Source: Prochlorococcus sp. AG-418-K17
Lineage (GTDB): Bacteria > Cyanobacteriota > Cyanobacteriia > PCC-6307 > Cyanobiaceae
Assembly: GCA_003214055.1 (NCBI GenBank)
Contig: QCMD01000001.1
Span: 1-64,000, forward strand
Length of the DNA: 64,000 nucleotides
Direction of reading: 5' to 3'
This document shows positions 1-11,403 of this stretch, in pieces. A program made the position numbers and the translations under genes. How positions within the stretch are numbered: the stretch's first letter is position 1; each line of letters opens with the position of its first letter. A model generated the notes under the pieces. The model searched no databases and was not told the origin of the DNA. It worked only from the letters and a program-made list of their open reading frames with translations.

Positions 1-175
1 CAATGAAAGAGAACAAAAAATTATGAGGCTTAGGTTTGGACTTGATGGAGAAGAACCTTTAACTCTTGCAGAAATAGGAAGGCAAATTAATGTATCTCGA
101 GAAAGAGTAAGGCAATTAGAAGCTAAAGCTATATTAAAGCTCAGAGTAATGACTACTCATCAAAAAGCAGCATAA
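1..175 (+). CDS. RNA polymerase sigma factor (sigma-70 family), C-terminal fragment, truncated by window start
   Basis: Frame from position 2 reads [48 protein letters not shown]...*, the region 4.2 helix-turn-helix of sigma-70 proteins. Confidence 0.93.
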   Translation, partial: NEREQKIMRLRFGLDGEEPLTLAEIGRQINVSRERVRQLEAKAILKLRVMTTHQKAA

Positions 176-180
176 TCAAA

Positions 181-819
181 TTGTTAGAATTTGTACTAAT
201 AGCTTGCTACATATTTGCAGTATTTTTAATATCAGTAATTTATAAGAAATTTAATCAAGAGAATAAAGAGGTTCTAAGAAAAATAATACATATCGGAATA
301 GGGCCTTTAATACCTATTGCAAAATATTTGAATATTGAACAAAATTCAGCTCTAATATTTACTGGATTTATTTCTTTATTAGTATTCTTAAATTATTTAT
401 ATAAAATCTTTCCAACAATTGAAGATGTTGAAAGAAAAAGTTTTGGAACAATATTTTATTGTATTAGTCTATTCATCTTGATATTCCTTTTCTGGGACAA
501 AAATCCCTTAGCATTGATAGCGGGATTTTTTACAATGAGTTTTGGGGATGGATTAGCTGGGTTAATAGGGAAAAACTTGAATTCGAAAAAGTGGTTTTTT
601 TTAAATCAAAAAAAATCTTTGCTTGGCACTCTTACTATGTTTATTACTAGTTTTATCGTAGTTTTTTGTTTAGGTTATATCCAAAACCATAGTTTTAATA
701 TAAATTTTTTTACAATTGCTTTAACTGCTACAGCATTAGAACAATTTAGTTGGATTGGAATAGATAATTTTATTGTTCCAATTATGACGGCAATTTGTTT
801 CAATATTCTTATTACTTAA
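181..819 (+). CDS. Phytol/dolichol kinase family membrane protein (VTE5-like)
   Basis: 212 aa multi-TM ORF, TTG start, with RKIIHIGIGP and GDGLAGLIGKN motifs typical of the phytol/dolichol kinase family. Confidence 0.75.
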   Translation: MLEFVLIACYIFAVFLISVIYKKFNQENKEVLRKIIHIGIGPLIPIAKYLNIEQNSALIFTGFISLLVFLNYLYKIFPTIEDVERKSFGTIFYCISLFILIFLFWDKNPLALIAGFFTMSFGDGLAGLIGKNLNSKKWFFLNQKKSLLGTLTMFITSFIVVFCLGYIQNHSFNINFFTIALTATALEQFSWIGIDNFIVPIMTAICFNILIT

Positions 820-826
820 ATAGAAA

Positions 827-1894
827 TTAAGGAATAGAATTATATAAAATGGCGAGTAATTCTTTTGTAGTTTCTATATCAATACATGCATCTGTGATGC
901 TTTTACCAAATTCAAGATCTTTTGGTTGTAAAAGTTTTTGATTACCCTCTTTTAAATGGCTTTCTAGCATGACGCCTAAAATATTTTTTTCGCCATTACT
1001 TATTTGATTAGCTACGTTTTTAAGAACTATAGATTGTTTTCTAAAGTCTTTATTAGAATTTCCATGACTACAATCAATCATGACTTTATGGGGAAGATTA
1101 CACTGACTCAATTCTGCTGAAATTCTTCGTACATGACCATTTTCGAAATTTGGGCCTTTTGAACCGCCCCTTAAAACTATATGTCCATCTGGATTTCCTG
1201 TAGTATTAACTATAGAAGCCATTCCATGTTCATTTACACCTAAGAAGTGATGGGATTTTGAAGCTGACTGCATTGCATTAATTGCAGTAGTAAAAGAACC
1301 ATCCGTTCCATTTTTAAAGCCTATAGGCATTGATAATCCTGATGCCATTTCTCTATGAGTTTGACTTTCTGTAGTCCGCGCACCTATGGCTGTCCAACTT
1401 ATTAAATCGGCAATGTATTGAGGAACAATTGGATCTAGTAATTCTGTAGCAGAAGGTATGCCACGAGTTGCTAAATATGAAAGCAGACTTCTTGCCCTTC
1501 TTAAACCAGTATTGATATCATAAGAATCATCTAGATGAGGATCATTTATCAATCCCTTCCAACCAATAGTTGTTCTTGGTTTTTCAAAATATACTCTCAT
1601 AATTATTTCTAATTTATCTTTATACATTTCTCGAAATTTTTGAATATATTTTGAATATTCCTTTGCCGCCTCAAGATCATGAATTGAACATGGACCTACA
1701 ATGACTAAAAGCTTCTGATCATTATGATGCAAAATATTTTGTATCGATCTTCTTGTTTTAGATACTGTATTAGCAGAGTCGTGATCTAAAGGTATATCAT
1801 TATGTAATCTGCTTGGAGGTATTAATGGACGAGTTTCAAGAACATGTAAATCTGATGTCTTTTCTAAAGCTGAATTATTTGATGATGTCGTCAT
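827..1894 (-). CDS. 3-deoxy-7-phosphoheptulonate (DAHP) synthase, class I
   Basis: VGPCSIHD, RVYFEKPRTTIGWKGLINDP, GARTTESQTHREMASGLSMPIGFKNGTDG motifs. Confidence 0.93.
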   Translation of the reverse strand: MTTSSNNSALEKTSDLHVLETRPLIPPSRLHNDIPLDHDSANTVSKTRRSIQNILHHNDQKLLVIVGPCSIHDLEAAKEYSKYIQKFREMYKDKLEIIMRVYFEKPRTTIGWKGLINDPHLDDSYDINTGLRRARSLLSYLATRGIPSATELLDPIVPQYIADLISWTAIGARTTESQTHREMASGLSMPIGFKNGTDGSFTTAINAMQSASKSHHFLGVNEHGMASIVNTTGNPDGHIVLRGGSKGPNFENGHVRRISAELSQCNLPHKVMIDCSHGNSNKDFRKQSIVLKNVANQISNGEKNILGVMLESHLKEGNQKLLQPKDLEFGKSITDACIDIETTKELLAILYNSIP

Positions 1895-1991
1895 TGATTA
1901 ATTAAGAAGTTTGAATATTTAAAAAAGCATTTATGAATACTCTCCTTTTCAATATTAAAAATAACAATAGATTAGGCATTAAACCTTACTA

Positions 1992-4565
1992 ATGAAGAAT
2001 TTGGAAACATTGCTAAAAGATTATGCAGATCATGTAGCTGAAAGAGCTGCCAAAGGTATACCTCCTTTACCTTTAAATGCTGAACAAACAAATTGTATTA
2101 CAAAATTATTAGAACAAGATAGTAATTACGATTCATCTTATTTACTTGATTTACTAATAAATAGAGTACCCCCAGGAGTTGATGAGGCTGCTTACATAAA
2201 AGCAAGCTGGCTTACGGCTATTGTTAATTCCGAAAAATATTGCAAATCAATTAATCCCGAAAAAGCAATTGAAATACTAGGAACAATGATAGGCGGATAC
2301 AATGTAAATTCTTTGGTTGAAATACTTAAAGGAAAAAACAGTTTACTCGCAAAAAAAGCTGCAGAAGTTTTAAAAAATATTATTCTTGTTTACGACTCGG
2401 CTAATGAAATTTATGAATTATCTCAAAATAATATTTATGCAAAAGAAGTTGTAAATAGTTGGGCAAATGCAGAATGGTTCATAAATAAAAAAGTTTTGGA
2501 GAAAGAGATTACTTGTTTAGTATTTAAAGTTGACGGTGAGACAAACACAGACGACTTATCTCCAGCTGTACATGCAACAACACGCCCGGATATTCCAATG
2601 CATGCATTAGCTATGTTGGAATTTAAAAAACCTGATGGACTAAAGATTCTTGATAATTTAAAAAAACAAAATTTACCAATAGCTTATGTTGGAGATGTTG
2701 TTGGAACAGGGAGTTCTAGAAAATCTGCTATTAATTCACTTATTTGGCATATAGGAGAAGATATCGCTTTTGTTCCCAACAAAAAAACAGGTGGAATAAT
2801 AATTGGCAGCAAAATAGCCCCAATTTTCTTCAATACTGCACAAGATTCAGGAGCTTTACCTATAGAAGCTGACGTATCTCAAATGAAAACAGGGGATGTC
2901 ATTAAAATATATCCCTATAAAGGCATTATTAAAAAAATTGAAAAAGATTCAAATACTGAAGAATTAATAAGCAAATTCGAATTGTATCCATCAACTCTTA
3001 CTGATGAAATTCAAGCTGGCGGAAGAATTAATCTAATGATTGGAAGATCTCTTACGGACAAAATTAGAAACAAATTAGATTATCAACCAAGTGAAATATT
3101 TACTAGACCACAAAATCCAACCGAAAGTAGTGCCGGATTTACTCAAGCTCAAAAAATAGTAGGCAAAGCATGCGGTTTAGATGGAGTTAGGCCAGGAATG
3201 ACCTGTGAGCCAATTATGACCACAGTTGGTAGTCAAGATACTACTGGGCCAATGACTAGAGATGAATTAAAAGAACTAGCTTGTTTAGGATTTACTGCAG
3301 ATTTAGTGATGCAAAGTTTTTGTCATACAGCTGCATATCCTAAACCAGTAGATCTACTTACCCATAAAGAATTGCCTGATTTTATATCTCAAAGAGGTGG
3401 AGTAGCTCTTAAGCCTGGAGACGGCATCATTCATAGCTGGCTTAACAGAATGCTTCTCCCTGATACTGTTGGCACAGGTGGAGATAGTCATACAAGATTT
3501 CCTCTTGGCATTTCATTTCCAGGAGGCTCAGGCATTGTTGCATTTGCCGCTGCAATAGGATCAATGCCATTAAATATGCCGGAATCTGTGCTTGTTAAAT
3601 TCAAGGGAGAATTATTACCAGGAATTACTCTAAGAGATTTAGTTAATGCAATCCCTCTTTTCGCAATTAAAAAAGGACTCTTAACTGTTGAAAAAGAAAA
3701 TAAGAAAAATATATTCAACGGGAAAATTATGGAAATTGAGGGATTACCAAACCTAAAACTGGAACAAGCTTTTGAACTTACTGATGCTACTGCAGAACGC
3801 TCATGCGCTGGTAGCACAATACTTTTATCCCAAGAAACTGTTCAAGAATATTTAAAAAGCAATATTTGCCTGCTAGAAAAAATGATCGAGAGCAATTATG
3901 AAGATTCAAAATCGATTTCAAGAAGAATAAATGATATGAAAAATTGGTTAAAAAAACCATCATTAATTCAACCAGATTCAAACGCTCAGTATGAAGAAAT
4001 CATTGAAATTGATCTATCACAAGTTATGCAACCTATAGTTGCTTGTCCAAATGACCCAGACAATGTGAAGGAAATTGCTGATGTTGCAAATACAAATATT
4101 GATGAAGTTTTTATAGGTTCTTGTATGACAAATATTGGTCACTATAGGGCAGCTGCAAAAGTTCTTGAAGGTGTTAAAAATTTAAAGGCAAAACTATGGA
4201 TTTGTCCACCTACAAAAATGGATGAGGAAACTCTAAAAAATGAAGGTTACTATAAGATATTTGAAAATTGTGGCGCAAGATTAGAGTTGCCGGGCTGTTC
4301 TTTATGTATGGGTAATCAAGCAAGAGTAGATGAAGGATCAGTAGTATTTTCTACCAGTACGCGAAACTTTGATAATAGGCTTGGTAAAAATGCTCAAGTA
4401 TTTCTTGGAAGTGCTGAACTAGCAGCGGTTTGTGCACTTCTTGGGAAGATTCCTGAAGTAGAAGAATATCAAGATATTACTAAAAATAAAATAAATCCAT
4501 ATTCAGATGAACTTTATCGCTATCTTCAGTTCGATGAAATAAGTGATTTCAGTTTATCTAAGTGA
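1992..4565 (+). CDS. acnB: Aconitate hydratase B
   Basis: 857 aa; HEAT-like N-terminus, TGTGGDSHTRFP, GSCMTNIGHYRAAA, GCSLCMGNQARV. Confidence 0.95.
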   Translation: MKNLETLLKDYADHVAERAAKGIPPLPLNAEQTNCITKLLEQDSNYDSSYLLDLLINRVPPGVDEAAYIKASWLTAIVNSEKYCKSINPEKAIEILGTMIGGYNVNSLVEILKGKNSLLAKKAAEVLKNIILVYDSANEIYELSQNNIYAKEVVNSWANAEWFINKKVLEKEITCLVFKVDGETNTDDLSPAVHATTRPDIPMHALAMLEFKKPDGLKILDNLKKQNLPIAYVGDVVGTGSSRKSAINSLIWHIGEDIAFVPNKKTGGIIIGSKIAPIFFNTAQDSGALPIEADVSQMKTGDVIKIYPYKGIIKKIEKDSNTEELISKFELYPSTLTDEIQAGGRINLMIGRSLTDKIRNKLDYQPSEIFTRPQNPTESSAGFTQAQKIVGKACGLDGVRPGMTCEPIMTTVGSQDTTGPMTRDELKELACLGFTADLVMQSFCHTAAYPKPVDLLTHKELPDFISQRGGVALKPGDGIIHSWLNRMLLPDTVGTGGDSHTRFPLGISFPGGSGIVAFAAAIGSMPLNMPESVLVKFKGELLPGITLRDLVNAIPLFAIKKGLLTVEKENKKNIFNGKIMEIEGLPNLKLEQAFELTDATAERSCAGSTILLSQETVQEYLKSNICLLEKMIESNYEDSKSISRRINDMKNWLKKPSLIQPDSNAQYEEIIEIDLSQVMQPIVACPNDPDNVKEIADVANTNIDEVFIGSCMTNIGHYRAAAKVLEGVKNLKAKLWICPPTKMDEETLKNEGYYKIFENCGARLELPGCSLCMGNQARVDEGSVVFSTSTRNFDNRLGKNAQVFLGSAELAAVCALLGKIPEVEEYQDITKNKINPYSDELYRYLQFDEISDFSLSK

Positions 4566-4574
4566 TTATGGACT

Positions 4575-5933
4575 ATGCAAAACCTTATAAAGGAAAATAT
4601 TCAAAAAACTAGTAATAACTCCTCGCGTAGTATAAAAAAATTACTCAAACAAAGATCTTTTGTTGTATTCATATCACTTTTATTGACAGGGCTGGGAGCC
4701 TCAATAACAAGCATATCTTTTAAAACTGGGATTTATTTTATTAATAATTGGAGATTAGCCCTATTAGAACAATTTCCATCTTTTGTGGTCTTACCCATTT
4801 TTGGTGTTATTGGAGGAGCATTAGCAGGATTTCTAATTAAAAATATTGCTCCTGCTGCAAAAGGTTCAGGTGTCAGTCAAATAATGGGTTTCTTGAGGCA
4901 TAAAAAAGTTCCAATGAATTTGAAAGTAGGATTAGTAAAACTCGTATCTGGCATTATTGCCATTGGAGGCGGGTTCCCTTTAGGTCCAGAAGGCCCATCT
5001 GTACAAATGGGGGGATCTGTTGCTTGGCAAATGGCAAAATGGCTAAAAGCACCATTAGCTTTTAGAAGGGTAATTGTTGCTGCTGGAGGTGGAGCTGGAA
5101 TAGCAGCTGTTTTTAGCGCTCCACTAGGAGGATTTGTTTATGCAATCGAAGAATTATTAAACTCAGCCAGACCTGTAGTTTTATTATTAGTAGTAATTAC
5201 AACCTTTATAGCTGATTCTTCTGCTGATATTATTCAGGCCTTAGGCTTAGATCCTAAGGCAGGAGGATTTGATTTCAATTTAGGATTTCTAATACAAAAA
5301 GAATATGATCCATCAGTATTTTTCTTACCAATTGATTTTCTTTATCTAGTTCTGCTTGGTGCAATTGTTGGGATTTTTGCAGAGCTTTATAGTAGATATG
5401 TTCTAGTAATGCAAAATCTTGGAAAACGATGGTATAGAAATAAATTTGTTTTAAAAATGAGCATTTGTGGTCTTATTTTAGGAACTATTTATTCATTCTT
5501 ACCAAGCACATTTCATAATCTAGATGAGTTACAAAAGGTAATTGCTGAACAAAATACAAGTATTGGGATTGCTCTTTTGGCTGTATTAGTACTATTTATT
5601 ACAACAGGTTTAGCTGCATCATCTGGTGCCCCAGGTGGGCTGTTCTATCCAATGCTCACTTTAGGAGGGGCTATTGGTCTAATAATGGGAAACTGGGTAG
5701 AAATAGCAACAGGACATGCACCTAGTACCTACATATTTGCAGGAATGGGTGCTTTCGTAGCAGGCTGTTCTAGAACACCAATTACGGCAATGTTTTTAGC
5801 TTTTGCATTAACAAAAAATTTATTAATTATGAAACCAGTACTCATTAGCTGCATTACAAGTTTCCTAATAGCAAGATTATTTAATGAAGAATCAATTTAT
5901 GAAAGACAAATACAAATAGAATTAGAAGACTAA
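4575..5933 (+). CDS. clcA: CLC-family chloride channel/transporter
   Basis: GSGVSQ, GGFPLGPEGPSVQMGG (GxEGP), GAPGGLFYP motifs, multi-TM. Confidence 0.88.
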   Translation: MQNLIKENIQKTSNNSSRSIKKLLKQRSFVVFISLLLTGLGASITSISFKTGIYFINNWRLALLEQFPSFVVLPIFGVIGGALAGFLIKNIAPAAKGSGVSQIMGFLRHKKVPMNLKVGLVKLVSGIIAIGGGFPLGPEGPSVQMGGSVAWQMAKWLKAPLAFRRVIVAAGGGAGIAAVFSAPLGGFVYAIEELLNSARPVVLLLVVITTFIADSSADIIQALGLDPKAGGFDFNLGFLIQKEYDPSVFFLPIDFLYLVLLGAIVGIFAELYSRYVLVMQNLGKRWYRNKFVLKMSICGLILGTIYSFLPSTFHNLDELQKVIAEQNTSIGIALLAVLVLFITTGLAASSGAPGGLFYPMLTLGGAIGLIMGNWVEIATGHAPSTYIFAGMGAFVAGCSRTPITAMFLAFALTKNLLIMKPVLISCITSFLIARLFNEESIYERQIQIELED

Positions 5934-5943
5934 GAAACTAACT

Positions 5944-6798
5944 TCAATCAAAAACAGCAGTTTTGCTGTTATAGACAAATACTTGATGATTTAGATGTAA
6001 TCTAACTGCTCTTGCTAAAGCTATTCTTTCAATATCTCTTCCTTTTCTAATCAAATCATCAACTTCATCCCTATGACTTACATTAACTGTACATTGCTCT
6101 ATTATCGGGCCTTCATCAAGATCTTCAGTAACATAGTGAGCAGTAGCACCTATTAATTTAACACCTCTCTTCCATGCTCTATGGTATGGTTGCCCACCTT
6201 TAAATGCAGGTAAGAAAGAATGATGAATATTTATTATTGAAGAAAACTTTTTTAAAAAAGAGTCACTCAAAATTTGCATATATTTAGCTAATACAACAAG
6301 ATCAATGTCATATTCTTTTAGTAAATTTAAAAATTGATCTTCAACAATAGTTTTATCAGTTTTAAAGGTATCAATATGGACAAATTTTGCATTAAAGTCA
6401 TTTGCAATATTTTCAAGATGAGAATGATTTGAAATTATTAAAGGAACTTTCATTTTGAGTTCTCCATTTCTTACTCGCCAAAGTAAATCAATCAAACAAT
6501 GATTTTGTTTACTTACGAAAATAGCAACATTTGGGATTTCATCAGAATAATTTACATTAAATTGTCCATTTACTTCATCTGCAATTTTTTCGAATTCTTT
6601 ATTAATTTCATCCCTATTAAAAGATTCGTTGTTACTATTCCATTCAATTCGACTTAGAAACAAACCTGCATCATGATCTGTATGATGATCAGAATGTTTT
6701 ATGTTGCCACCGTAATTTGAAATCCAACTTGTAAGTAAACTTACTAGGCCAGGACGATCGGGACAAACAATTTTGAATATAATTGAAGGATGTTCCAA
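5944..6798 (-). CDS. purU: Formyltetrahydrofolate deformylase
   Basis: N-terminal ACT-like domain plus formyltransferase domain with INIHHSFLPAFKGGQPYHRAWKRGVKLIGATAHYVTEDLDEGPIIEQ. Confidence 0.93.
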   Translation of the reverse strand: MEHPSIIFKIVCPDRPGLVSLLTSWISNYGGNIKHSDHHTDHDAGLFLSRIEWNSNNESFNRDEINKEFEKIADEVNGQFNVNYSDEIPNVAIFVSKQNHCLIDLLWRVRNGELKMKVPLIISNHSHLENIANDFNAKFVHIDTFKTDKTIVEDQFLNLLKEYDIDLVVLAKYMQILSDSFLKKFSSIINIHHSFLPAFKGGQPYHRAWKRGVKLIGATAHYVTEDLDEGPIIEQCTVNVSHRDEVDDLIRKGRDIERIALARAVRLHLNHQVFVYNSKTAVFD

Positions 6799-6846
6799 AA
6801 AATCTTTAACTATTAAGTCAAATAAGCAATTATATCTAATATATCA

Positions 6847-7929
6847 ATGAAAAGCTTAAAAGAAAATTTTCAAAAACCAAACATAATTATTATTGGATCA
6901 GGGATTATTGGAAAATTTAACGCCTTAGAATTATCAGAATTAGGTTTCCAGGTAACGATAATAGATCCAAATCAACTGCAAAATAGTAGCAATGCAGCTT
7001 TAGGCTTACTAATGGGTAATATGTATCAAAAAAGAAGAGGTAGAAGCTGGGATCTCAGGAAACAAAGCATTGAATTATGGCCACAATGGATTAAGTTCCT
7101 ACAAAAATTTAATTATGAATTAAATATCGAAAAACCATTAATACAACTAACTACTAATGAAGAAAAGTTTAAAAAATTAGAGAAATTTGTTTATGAAAAT
7201 AATGATCCAACGTTACACATTTTAGAAAGAGACTCAAAATTAATCAATAATATAAACAAAGCCTTCCAAACAAAAAATATAAAAGGAATGATCTCCTTCA
7301 AAGATGGAAGAATAAATGCTTTATCGTTACTTCAAACATTAGATAAATATCTAAAACATAAAAAAGTAAATTATTTACAAGGAGAAATAATAAAAATAAG
7401 AAAATCAAACAATCAATGGATTTCTACAACAAGGAATCATGAAAATATCAAATCTGACATAGTTATTTTATGTAATTCACTAAAAGCGATTGATTTAATA
7501 GATAGCAGATCTCACAACATCAAATTAAAGCCTGTTTTAGGTCAAGCCATGGAAATTGAGATTAAGGATGCAGAAGTTGATTTGTTATCGCTGCCAAAAC
7601 AATTCAATATAAATGGTAAAAATATAATTCCAAAATCAAAAAATAAACTAATTGTTGGATCAACTGACGAATATAGTACTAAGCCAGAAGAAAATACATT
7701 CGAAAAACTCACCAATTTTCTCGATAAAAAACCAAATTGGCTGGAAAAAGGGAAAATTTCTAAAAAGTGGTACGGAATTAGATCAAGACCAGATGGTGAG
7801 CCTTCGCCAATAATGAAAAATCTTGAAGAGGGACTAATTATATGTACAGGTTTTTATAAAAATGGGATTTTACTGGCTCCCGCTTGTTCTAAATGGGTTG
7901 CTAATGAAATTAAAAATTATCTTTTCTAA
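6847..7929 (+). CDS. FAD-dependent oxidoreductase (DadA/ThiO-like)
   Basis: N-terminal Rossmann [21 protein letters not shown]-terminal [14 protein letters not shown]...[11 protein letters not shown]. Confidence 0.8.
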   Translation: MKSLKENFQKPNIIIIGSGIIGKFNALELSELGFQVTIIDPNQLQNSSNAALGLLMGNMYQKRRGRSWDLRKQSIELWPQWIKFLQKFNYELNIEKPLIQLTTNEEKFKKLEKFVYENNDPTLHILERDSKLINNINKAFQTKNIKGMISFKDGRINALSLLQTLDKYLKHKKVNYLQGEIIKIRKSNNQWISTTRNHENIKSDIVILCNSLKAIDLIDSRSHNIKLKPVLGQAMEIEIKDAEVDLLSLPKQFNINGKNIIPKSKNKLIVGSTDEYSTKPEENTFEKLTNFLDKKPNWLEKGKISKKWYGIRSRPDGEPSPIMKNLEEGLIICTGFYKNGILLAPACSKWVANEIKNYLF

Positions 7930-9833
7930 TCTTTTGTTTCAGTAAAGTCTGCATCAATTACATCATCTCCACCTTTTTCATTTGAATCACTCTGATCAGG
8001 ACCACCTGCTGCGCCAGGTGTTGGTGGCTGATTACCTGGTTGCTGATAAACAGATGAGCCAACTGCATAGAGTTCTTGCTGGAGTTCTTCAAGGAGTTTT
8101 TTCATTGATTCATAATCTTCTTTTGAAGTTGCTTCTTTTAAAGCATTACTTTTTTCTTCAACTTTAGACTTTGCTGCAGCATCAATTTTGTCTCCTAACT
8201 CACCAAGTTGCTTTTCTGTCTGGTAGACGAGTGTTTCAGCTTGATTTTTTAAATCAATTTTTTCTCTTTTTTCTTTATCTGCTGATGCATTTGATTCAGC
8301 ATCTTTTACCATTTTGTCTACTTCATTATCAGATAGAGTAGAAGCACCAGTGATAGAAATACTTTGCTCTTTACCACTTCCTTTATCTTTAGCAGTAACA
8401 CTAAGAATTCCATTTGCATCAATATCGAATGTTACCTCAATTTGTGGAACTCCTCTTGGCGCTGAAGGAATACCATCTAATCTAAAGGTTCCTAAACTTT
8501 TATTATCAGAAGCCATTTCTCTTTCACCCTGCAAAACATGAATTTCAACATTTGTTTGACCGTCAACTGCCGTTGAATAAGTTTCGGATTTTTTTGTAGG
8601 GACTGTTGTATTTCGATTTATCATTTTTGTCATAACGCCACCCAAAGTTTCAACACCAAGAGAAAGCGGCGTAACGTCAAGTAATAATATATCCTTTACT
8701 TCTCCTGCTAGAACTCCACCTTGGATAGCCGCTCCCACTGCAACAACTTCATCTGGATTAACAGTTTGATTAGGTTCTTTACCTATAATTGTTTTAACCA
8801 AGTCTAAGACAGCTGGGATTCTTGATGAACCACCAACCATTACTACCTCGTCGATTTCAGTTGTAGAGATTTTTGCGTCTTTGATAGCTTGTTCAACAGG
8901 AGTCTTACATCTATCTATTAAGGATGCGGCTAATTCCTCAAATTTGGCACGAGTAAGATTTAAATCAAGGTGTTTCGGTCCCTCGGGTGTTGCAGTAATA
9001 AAAGGTAAATTTATCTCACTTTGCGTAGCATTTGAGAGCTCTATCTTTGCTTTTTCTGCAGCTTCAGTCAATCTTTGCAAAGCTTGCTTATCTTGTCTTA
9101 AGTCAATACCTTCATTTGATTTAAAAGAACTTGCAAGATGGTCAACTATACATCTATCAAAATCGTCACCACCTAAATGAGTATCTCCTGATGTTGAAAG
9201 TACCTCAGTAACTCCGTCACCAGCCTCTATCACAGAAACATCAAAAGTTCCTCCACCTAGATCAAAAACGAGAATTTTTTCATTTTCTTTATCCAAACCA
9301 TAAGCTAAAGCAGCAGCAGTTGGTTCATTAACAATCCTAAGGACTTCTAAACCTGCAATTTTTCCTGCGTCTTTTGTAGCTTGTCTTTGAGAATCATTAA
9401 AATAAGCAGGAACAGTTATTACGGCTTGAGTTACTTTTTCTCCGAGATATTTTCCTGCATCATCTGCTAATTTTCTTAAAACTTGAGAACTTACTTCTTC
9501 AGGAGAAAATTGCTTATCTAAAATGGGACATTTTAATTTAACACTTGAACCAGACTTCTCAACTGAATAGCTAACTTCCTTAGATTCTTCATTCACTTCG
9601 TCAACTCTTCTGCCTACAAAACGCTTTGCGGAATAGAAGGTATTTTCAGGATTCATTACAGCTTGTCGCTTTGCGATTTGACCTACAAGCTGGTCTTGAT
9701 TCTTTGTATATGCAACAACTGATGGGGTTGTTCTGAAACCCTCAGCATTTGCTATTACAGTAGGCTTACCACCTTCCATTACCGCAACACAACTATTAGT
9801 TGTACCTAAATCAATTCCAACAACCTTACCCAT
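7926..9833 (-). CDS. dnaK: Hsp70 chaperone DnaK
   Basis: 635 aa; [46 protein letters not shown]. Confidence 0.98.
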   Translation of the reverse strand: MGKVVGIDLGTTNSCVAVMEGGKPTVIANAEGFRTTPSVVAYTKNQDQLVGQIAKRQAVMNPENTFYSAKRFVGRRVDEVNEESKEVSYSVEKSGSSVKLKCPILDKQFSPEEVSSQVLRKLADDAGKYLGEKVTQAVITVPAYFNDSQRQATKDAGKIAGLEVLRIVNEPTAAALAYGLDKENEKILVFDLGGGTFDVSVIEAGDGVTEVLSTSGDTHLGGDDFDRCIVDHLASSFKSNEGIDLRQDKQALQRLTEAAEKAKIELSNATQSEINLPFITATPEGPKHLDLNLTRAKFEELAASLIDRCKTPVEQAIKDAKISTTEIDEVVMVGGSSRIPAVLDLVKTIIGKEPNQTVNPDEVVAVGAAIQGGVLAGEVKDILLLDVTPLSLGVETLGGVMTKMINRNTTVPTKKSETYSTAVDGQTNVEIHVLQGEREMASDNKSLGTFRLDGIPSAPRGVPQIEVTFDIDANGILSVTAKDKGSGKEQSISITGASTLSDNEVDKMVKDAESNASADKEKREKIDLKNQAETLVYQTEKQLGELGDKIDAAAKSKVEEKSNALKEATSKEDYESMKKLLEELQQELYAVGSSVYQQPGNQPPTPGAAGGPDQSDSNEKGGDDVIDADFTETKD

Positions 9834-9947
9834 GGGCGAATACTATTATTTGATATTCTCCATAATCGTTCATCAATGTCATAATTGTTACTCAAGGACG
9901 GGGAGTGGTTCCCGAACAGATAACAATTTTTTTTTAAATTTCCGAAA

Positions 9948-10808
9948 ATGATTACTAGTAAAACATCGTTTCTTGCATTACTAGGTGACCCTGTATATCA
10001 CTCATTATCACCAATTATGCAAAATGCGGCAATAAAGTATCTTAATCTTGATCTAGTGTACATTGCAATTCCATGTCAGTCTAAAGATCTGAGCTTGGTT
10101 TTAAACTCTTTTAAAAAAATTAATTGCAAAGGATTAAATATAACTATTCCATATAAACAAAAGGTATTTGAACACTGTAGCAATATTTCTTCCATAGCTC
10201 ATAAAGTAAAAGCTATTAACACCTTAAAACTAAATTCAGATAAGGAATGGAGTGCTACGAATACGGATGTTGAAGGATTCATGTACCCTTTAAGATCTGT
10301 AAATTTTGAAAAAAAAGAGTCTCTAGTTTTAGGCTCTGGAGGCGCGGCAAGATCTGTAATTCAAGGGCTTTTGAATTTAAATTTTTCAAAAATTACGGTA
10401 GTTTCACGTAATAAAACTTCTTTAAATGATTTAGTTAATAATTTTAAAACACAAAATGAAATTCAAGGTTTAATAGATAGTCATAGCCAGATAAGTAGCA
10501 TAATTGAAGAAGCGAATTTAATTGTTAATACAACTCCAGTAGGAATGAAAAAGCAGGAAAAAGTTGAAAATTTGTTACCTTTTGGTGATGATTTTTGGAA
10601 ATCTCTTGGTTCCAAATCAATTGTTTACGATCTTATTTACAACCCAACGCCAACCCCACTCTTGGAACTTGCCGAAAAAAAAGGGTGTAGAACAATAGAT
10701 GGAACTCAAATGCTTATTGCTCAAGGAGCAAAATCACTATCATTCTGGACAGATGGTTTAGAAATTCCATTTAACGTAATGCATGATGCAATAAAAAACT
10801 ATCTTTAA
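9948..10808 (+). CDS. aroE: Shikimate dehydrogenase
   Basis: LLGDPVYHSLSPIMQNAA, GLNITIPYK, VLGSGGAARSV, NTTPVGM. Confidence 0.93.
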   Translation: MITSKTSFLALLGDPVYHSLSPIMQNAAIKYLNLDLVYIAIPCQSKDLSLVLNSFKKINCKGLNITIPYKQKVFEHCSNISSIAHKVKAINTLKLNSDKEWSATNTDVEGFMYPLRSVNFEKKESLVLGSGGAARSVIQGLLNLNFSKITVVSRNKTSLNDLVNNFKTQNEIQGLIDSHSQISSIIEEANLIVNTTPVGMKKQEKVENLLPFGDDFWKSLGSKSIVYDLIYNPTPTPLLELAEKKGCRTIDGTQMLIAQGAKSLSFWTDGLEIPFNVMHDAIKNYL

Positions 10809-10899
10809 ACAAATTCTTTTTTTTATTTTAAAAAATTGACCATCGTAATGTATCTTAAAGAATGAACAGACGCTCATTATTTTTTATGAGCCAAAGACC

Positions 10900-11379
10900 T
10901 TGTCTGAAAACATGACTGATCAACAATCCTATTACGAAACCATGTATATCCTCCGCCCGGACATAGCGGAAGATGATGTTAATAATCATATTGAGAAATA
11001 CAACAAGCTTCTAAAGGAGTTTGGAGGAAAGATTCTTGACAGTCAAATGAGAGGCAAAAGAAGGCTCGCTTATCAAATAGCAAAACATAGAGAGGGTATT
11101 TACGTCCAATTAAGTCATATAGGTGATGGACAACATATTTTTAAAATTGAAAAAGCCATGAGGTTAGGTGAAGATGTTATAAGGTATATGACTGTAAAAC
11201 AGGAGGGTCCGCTTCCAACTCCAAAAATAACTAATAAAAATTCCGGAGAAGCAGAAAAGAAAGCAAGTGAAAAAGATGATTTAGAGAAAAGCAAAGAAAA
11301 TGAAAGTAAACTTTCCGATCAAAAAGCAAACCAAATAAGTAAAGAAGAAACGTCCAAAAAAGAAGATTCTGAAAACTAA
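10900..11379 (+). CDS. rpsF: 30S ribosomal protein S6 with charged C-terminal extension (start may be a nearby TTG or ATG)
   Basis: [28 protein letters not shown]... [21 protein letters not shown]. Confidence 0.93.
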   Translation: MSENMTDQQSYYETMYILRPDIAEDDVNNHIEKYNKLLKEFGGKILDSQMRGKRRLAYQIAKHREGIYVQLSHIGDGQHIFKIEKAMRLGEDVIRYMTVKQEGPLPTPKITNKNSGEAEKKASEKDDLEKSKENESKLSDQKANQISKEETSKKEDSEN

Positions 11380-11403
11380 AATAATTTAAATAATTCCCTG
11401 TAA

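Noticed and set aside
3488-3981. Minus-strand ORFs of 109 and 64 aa inside acnB
   Set aside because: Antisense to a clearly conserved gene, no recognisable motifs.
8314-9180. Plus-strand ORFs inside dnaK (75 and 99 aa)
   Set aside because: Antisense shadows of the highly conserved dnaK reading frame.
9885-9935. cgggga-gtgg-ttcccg hairpin between divergent dnaK and aroE as a heat-shock element
   Set aside because: Stem is short with a G-U pair and does not match a CIRCE element; could equally be chance or a weak terminator.
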